In this document: piece by piece, positions 4,473 through 7,465 of the stretch
Numbering within the stretch: the first letter of the stretch is position 1
Layout of the letters: every line of letters starts with the position of its first letter
Position numbers and translations under genes: made by a program
From: Gammaproteobacteria bacterium
Lineage (GTDB): Bacteria > Pseudomonadota > Gammaproteobacteria > SZUA-229
Assembly (NCBI GenBank): GCA_013138755.1
Contig: WTCC01000104.1
Location: 1-7,465 of the forward strand
Length of the DNA stretch: 7,465 nucleotides
Direction of reading: 5' to 3'
Notes under the pieces: model-generated
What the model was told of the DNA's origin: nothing
Seen by the model: only the letters and a program-made list of their open reading frames with translations
Database searches by the model: none

Positions 4473-7465
4473 GTGTTATTAGAAATTGCTGCCGGTCTGG
4501 TCATCGGCGGTGTTCTGCTGCTGGTCATCGGTATCTTCATTGCGCGTCAATATACTCTGCGTGCCAAGCTTGTTACTGCGTTTCTTCTGATCGTGTTATC
4601 GTCATTGACTATTCTAGCGGTGCTCGATGGTTATATCATGAGCAAGAATCTGTCGGAAGGTGCAAACAAAGCCTTGATCTCAGCGGCGAGAAATTACGCT
4701 ACTCGTATCGATCAATTTAATCGCCAGAATTCATTATTTTTGAAAACTGAGGCTAACCAGCAAGCAATTAATCTGTTCATTACGCGCAAAGCAGCTCCGC
4801 CGTTCAATCGTCAGGCCTTATTAGAGATTCTGCGTGCGCTTAAATCCAGGCAGAACGAGATTATTACTTCATACGCTATCTTAAACACCGAAGGTATCAA
4901 TATCCTTGATACCGTTTCGGAAAATATAGGTATCGATGAAAGTAAGCAAAAATATTTCAGTAAATTGGCGGCAAATAGCAAGTTAGCGACCTATCGGTCA
5001 CCTATCATATTTGATGAGCCTCAACCTGTCATCATATTCAGTAGTGCGATAAACGATCTTTCAGGAAAGTTGATCGGTGTTTTGCGTGCAAAGTATGATG
5101 CTTCGATTCTTACTTCGCTGTTTAATCGAACAAAGGGCATGGTTGGTCAGGGCTCATTTGCCACTTTACTGGATGAAAATAATCTTCGCCTGGTACATGG
5201 TCGTCGGAGTAACCTGAAATACACTTTAGCTGCGGTCGAAAGTAAAAAGGCATTGTGGAAATTAATCGGTGACAAACGCGTACCTAAAAACGCATCGATG
5301 GCATATGTTGAAAAATCAGAATGGAATAAGAAAATTCAGTCAGCCAGTGTGAGTTCGCCGATTACGGAGACTCAGTTTTACGGGCTAGGTGTTGCGGTAT
5401 TTTCTTCAGCAGTGGTTAAGTTGGATACCGCCCCCTGGACGATTATCGTCTCCCTGCCACAGAGTGTGTTTATAGAGCCAGTGGTGGCGCAAACGCAGAA
5501 TGCCTTGATCTTAGTGATTATCATCGTATTTATTGTTGTCTTGATCGTGATGGTTGCGACGCAATTATTGCTGGGACCTATTAAGCGTTTAACGTTAGTT
5601 GTTAAGAAAATTGGAGAGGGTGATCTTCAAGCGAAAGCGAATATTGAGGCTAATGATGAAATAGGAAGTCTGGCGCATGCTTTTAATGAGATGACGGACA
5701 GCGTTAATGATCTGATTGTCGATCTGGAGGACGAGGTTGGCAACCACAAGCTGACAGCAGAAAATTTAAATAAATTATCACAGGCTATCGAGCAGAGCCC
5801 GGTCTCCGTGATGATCACCGACCTTGATGGGCGAATAGAGTATGTTAACCCTCAGCTCTGTAAGATTACAGGATATACAGAGGAAGACTTACTGGGACAG
5901 AATCCTCGTATCTTGAAATCTGGTCATACGCCTGAAGTACAGTTTAAAAATATGTGGAATGCAATCGTCTCAGGTCAGTCATGGAGTGGTGAACTTTATA
6001 ATAAAAAGAAAAACGGTGACCTTTTCTGGGAGAACGTCACCGTTTCTCCGATCAAGAACCAGGAAAACCAGAGTACACATTACCTTGCGATCAAAGAAGA
6101 TATCTCTCTGCGTAAGGATTATGAAGAGCGTCTGTTGTATCAGGCTAGCTACGATAAACTGACTGACCTGCCGAACCGTACATTGGCTTACGATCGTATC
6201 CAGCAAGCGATTGCTAATGCCATCAGAGAAAACAAAAAAATTGCTCTGTTGTATATGGACTTTGATCATTTTAAAAATATCAATGACACCTTGGGTCATA
6301 GTGCTGGCGATGAATTTTTACGTTATATGGCCGGCAGGCTTAGAGCCTGTGTACGAGACTTTGATACCGTTGCTCGACTTGGCGGCGATGAGTTTTTAAT
6401 CATGTTCCTTGAAATCGATGAAGGTCATGAAGGGCAGACCGTTACTTTCGAAGATATTGTCAGACATAAGGCAGAAGACATATTGCAGAGAGTGGCAAAG
6501 CCCTGTGTGATACAGGAGATGGAGTTTTCTGTGACGGCGAGTGTCGGCATAGCAATCTTCCCGCAGGATGGTGATGACCCGCACGTGTTACTGAGAAATG
6601 CAGACACCGCAATGTACAGGAGTAAACGCAAAGGCCGTAATACCTATGAGATTTTCACGCCAGAAATGGGTGATGTGGTAATGAAGCGTGTGGAAATAGA
6701 TAATAAGTTACGGCACGCTCTGGAGGGTGGTGATTTTTATCTGAAATACCAGGCTCTAATGGATTCGAAAACACAATCTATCGTCGGTGCAGAAGCATTG
6801 ATACGATGGGATGATGAAGAATTAGGTGAGATCTCACCTGAAGAGTTTGTACCGCTGGCTGAGGAAAGTGGTCTGATCGTAGAAATTGGTGATTGGGTGC
6901 TGGACACTGCACTTGCTAATCTTAAGAAGTGGCGACAACAGACGGATCATGCTGATTTTTATATGGCTATTAATTTATCCAGTCGTCAGTTTAGAGGAAA
7001 AGATATCGTTAAAAATATTTCAGATGCTCTGGCTAAATATGAGCTGCCGGGTTCATGCATTGAACTTGAGATCACAGAACGCCTGTTGATGAAAGATGTG
7101 CCGCATGTCGTCCAGCTGTTAAATCAGTTTAAAGAGATGGGTATTCGCTTATCGATAGATGACTTCGGTACGGGGTATTCCTCATTAAGTTATTTGAAAC
7201 GATTCCCATTTGATGTATTGAAGATCGATAAAGCATTTATCTCTGGTATCGGTGAGGATCGCGATGATTCTGCTTTATGCGAGGCAATTATTGCCATGGC
7301 TCATAGTCTGGGTTTAATCGTTATCGGCGAAGGCGTTGAAACCAAGGAGCAGTTTGAATTTTTAGATCAACGTGGCGTAGAAACAATACAGGGTTATTAC
7401 ATCAGCGAGCCGATGGTAGATGAAGAATTTTTGAAATTTATCGCTATCTCAGAGTGGATCGAAAC
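4473..7465 (+). CDS. Membrane-bound dCache/HAMP/PAS/GGDEF/EAL cyclic-di-GMP cyclase-phosphodiesterase (3' end cut by window edge)
   Basis: 997 codons are visible and no stop is reached. Cyclic-di-GMP signalling enzyme of the inner membrane. Hydrophobic helices lie at residues 5-24, 33-52 and about 345-366. Between the last two is a dCache-like periplasmic sensor. A HAMP segment begins at GPIKRL (about 368-420) and a short helical linker follows. The PAS domain (about 435-545) opens with AIEQSPVSVMITD. The GGDEF domain (about 556-728) has LTDLPNR, DFDHFKNIND, an intact GGDEF at 637-641 and an RxxD inhibitory site at R628-D631, so cyclase activity with product inhibition is predicted. The EAL domain (from about 745) keeps E774, N834, E866, D896-D897, K917 and E953, so phosphodiesterase activity is also predicted. 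The end reaches QGYYISEPM, so the domain is almost complete. The GTG at 4473 is the only start after an in-frame TAA at 4446; its Shine-Dalgarno is weak. Ligand and net activity are unknown. Confidence 0.94.
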   Translation, partial: MLLEIAAGLVIGGVLLLVIGIFIARQYTLRAKLVTAFLLIVLSSLTILAVLDGYIMSKNLSEGANKALISAARNYATRIDQFNRQNSLFLKTEANQQAINLFITRKAAPPFNRQALLEILRALKSRQNEIITSYAILNTEGINILDTVSENIGIDESKQKYFSKLAANSKLATYRSPIIFDEPQPVIIFSSAINDLSGKLIGVLRAKYDASILTSLFNRTKGMVGQGSFATLLDENNLRLVHGRRSNLKYTLAAVESKKALWKLIGDKRVPKNASMAYVEKSEWNKKIQSASVSSPITETQFYGLGVAVFSSAVVKLDTAPWTIIVSLPQSVFIEPVVAQTQNALILVIIIVFIVVLIVMVATQLLLGPIKRLTLVVKKIGEGDLQAKANIEANDEIGSLAHAFNEMTDSVNDLIVDLEDEVGNHKLTAENLNKLSQAIEQSPVSVMITDLDGRIEYVNPQLCKITGYTEEDLLGQNPRILKSGHTPEVQFKNMWNAIVSGQSWSGELYNKKKNGDLFWENVTVSPIKNQENQSTHYLAIKEDISLRKDYEERLLYQASYDKLTDLPNRTLAYDRIQQAIANAIRENKKIALLYMDFDHFKNINDTLGHSAGDEFLRYMAGRLRACVRDFDTVARLGGDEFLIMFLEIDEGHEGQTVTFEDIVRHKAEDILQRVAKPCVIQEMEFSVTASVGIAIFPQDGDDPHVLLRNADTAMYRSKRKGRNTYEIFTPEMGDVVMKRVEIDNKLRHALEGGDFYLKYQALMDSKTQSIVGAEALIRWDDEELGEISPEEFVPLAEESGLIVEIGDWVLDTALANLKKWRQQTDHADFYMAINLSSRQFRGKDIVKNISDALAKYELPGSCIELEITERLLMKDVPHVVQLLNQFKEMGIRLSIDDFGTGYSSLSYLKRFPFDVLKIDKAFISGIGEDRDDSALCEAIIAMAHSLGLIVIGEGVETKEQFEFLDQRGVETIQGYYISEPMVDEEFLKFIAISEWIE

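Noticed and set aside
5979..6299. Minus-strand frame of 106 codons inside the GGDEF/EAL gene
   Set aside because: It lies wholly within the PAS and GGDEF coding sequence, whose motifs are unmistakable. No start signals are seen.
1..7465. Search for tRNA, rRNA, riboswitch, CRISPR, insertion sequence or attachment-site signatures
   Set aside because: No direct repeat arrays, terminal inverted repeats, transposase or integrase motifs, or conserved RNA signatures were seen by eye.

Overview
The window looks like ordinary chromosome from a Gram-negative, probably gammaproteobacterial, organism of moderate to low GC. This is inferred from the gene families (a DUF465/YdcH-like protein, a zinc-ribbon Nudix hydrolase, an S9 peptidase and a dCache-type/HAMP/PAS/GGDEF/EAL receptor) and from the AT-rich intergenic regions. 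I cannot name a species. No RNA gene, insertion sequence, CRISPR array or phage module is visible. The longest stretch without a gene is about 150 bp. I found no undescribed multi-gene system.

Positions 1-1130 (minus strand) hold an arsenic-responsive unit. arsR encodes a cysteine-rich ArsR/SmtB repressor. It is followed after 19 bp by arsM, an arsenite S-adenosylmethionine methyltransferase that runs off the left edge. A near-consensus -10 box ahead of arsR lies inside a 28-bp imperfect palindrome that also covers the arsR start codon. This predicts an autoregulated pair: ArsR represses until As(III) binds its cysteines, and ArsM then methylates the arsenic.

Positions 1131-1785 hold a small coiled-coil DUF465/YdcH-family gene on the plus strand. 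Facing it is what appears to be an N-terminally truncated remnant of a glycine-rich membrane-associated protein. A strong hairpin sits between their 3' ends and includes the stop codon of the plus-strand gene.

Positions 1786-4319 hold a Nudix hydrolase (plus) and an S9-family alpha/beta-hydrolase peptidase (minus). They converge and overlap tail to tail by 4 bp. Nothing in the sequence ties their functions together.

Positions 4320-7465 contain a 153-bp divergent intergenic region, then a large membrane-anchored cyclic-di-GMP enzyme. It has three predicted membrane helices, a periplasmic dCache-like sensor, HAMP, PAS, an intact GGDEF with an inhibitory site, and an intact EAL. The gene is open at the right edge, but very little of the EAL domain is missing.
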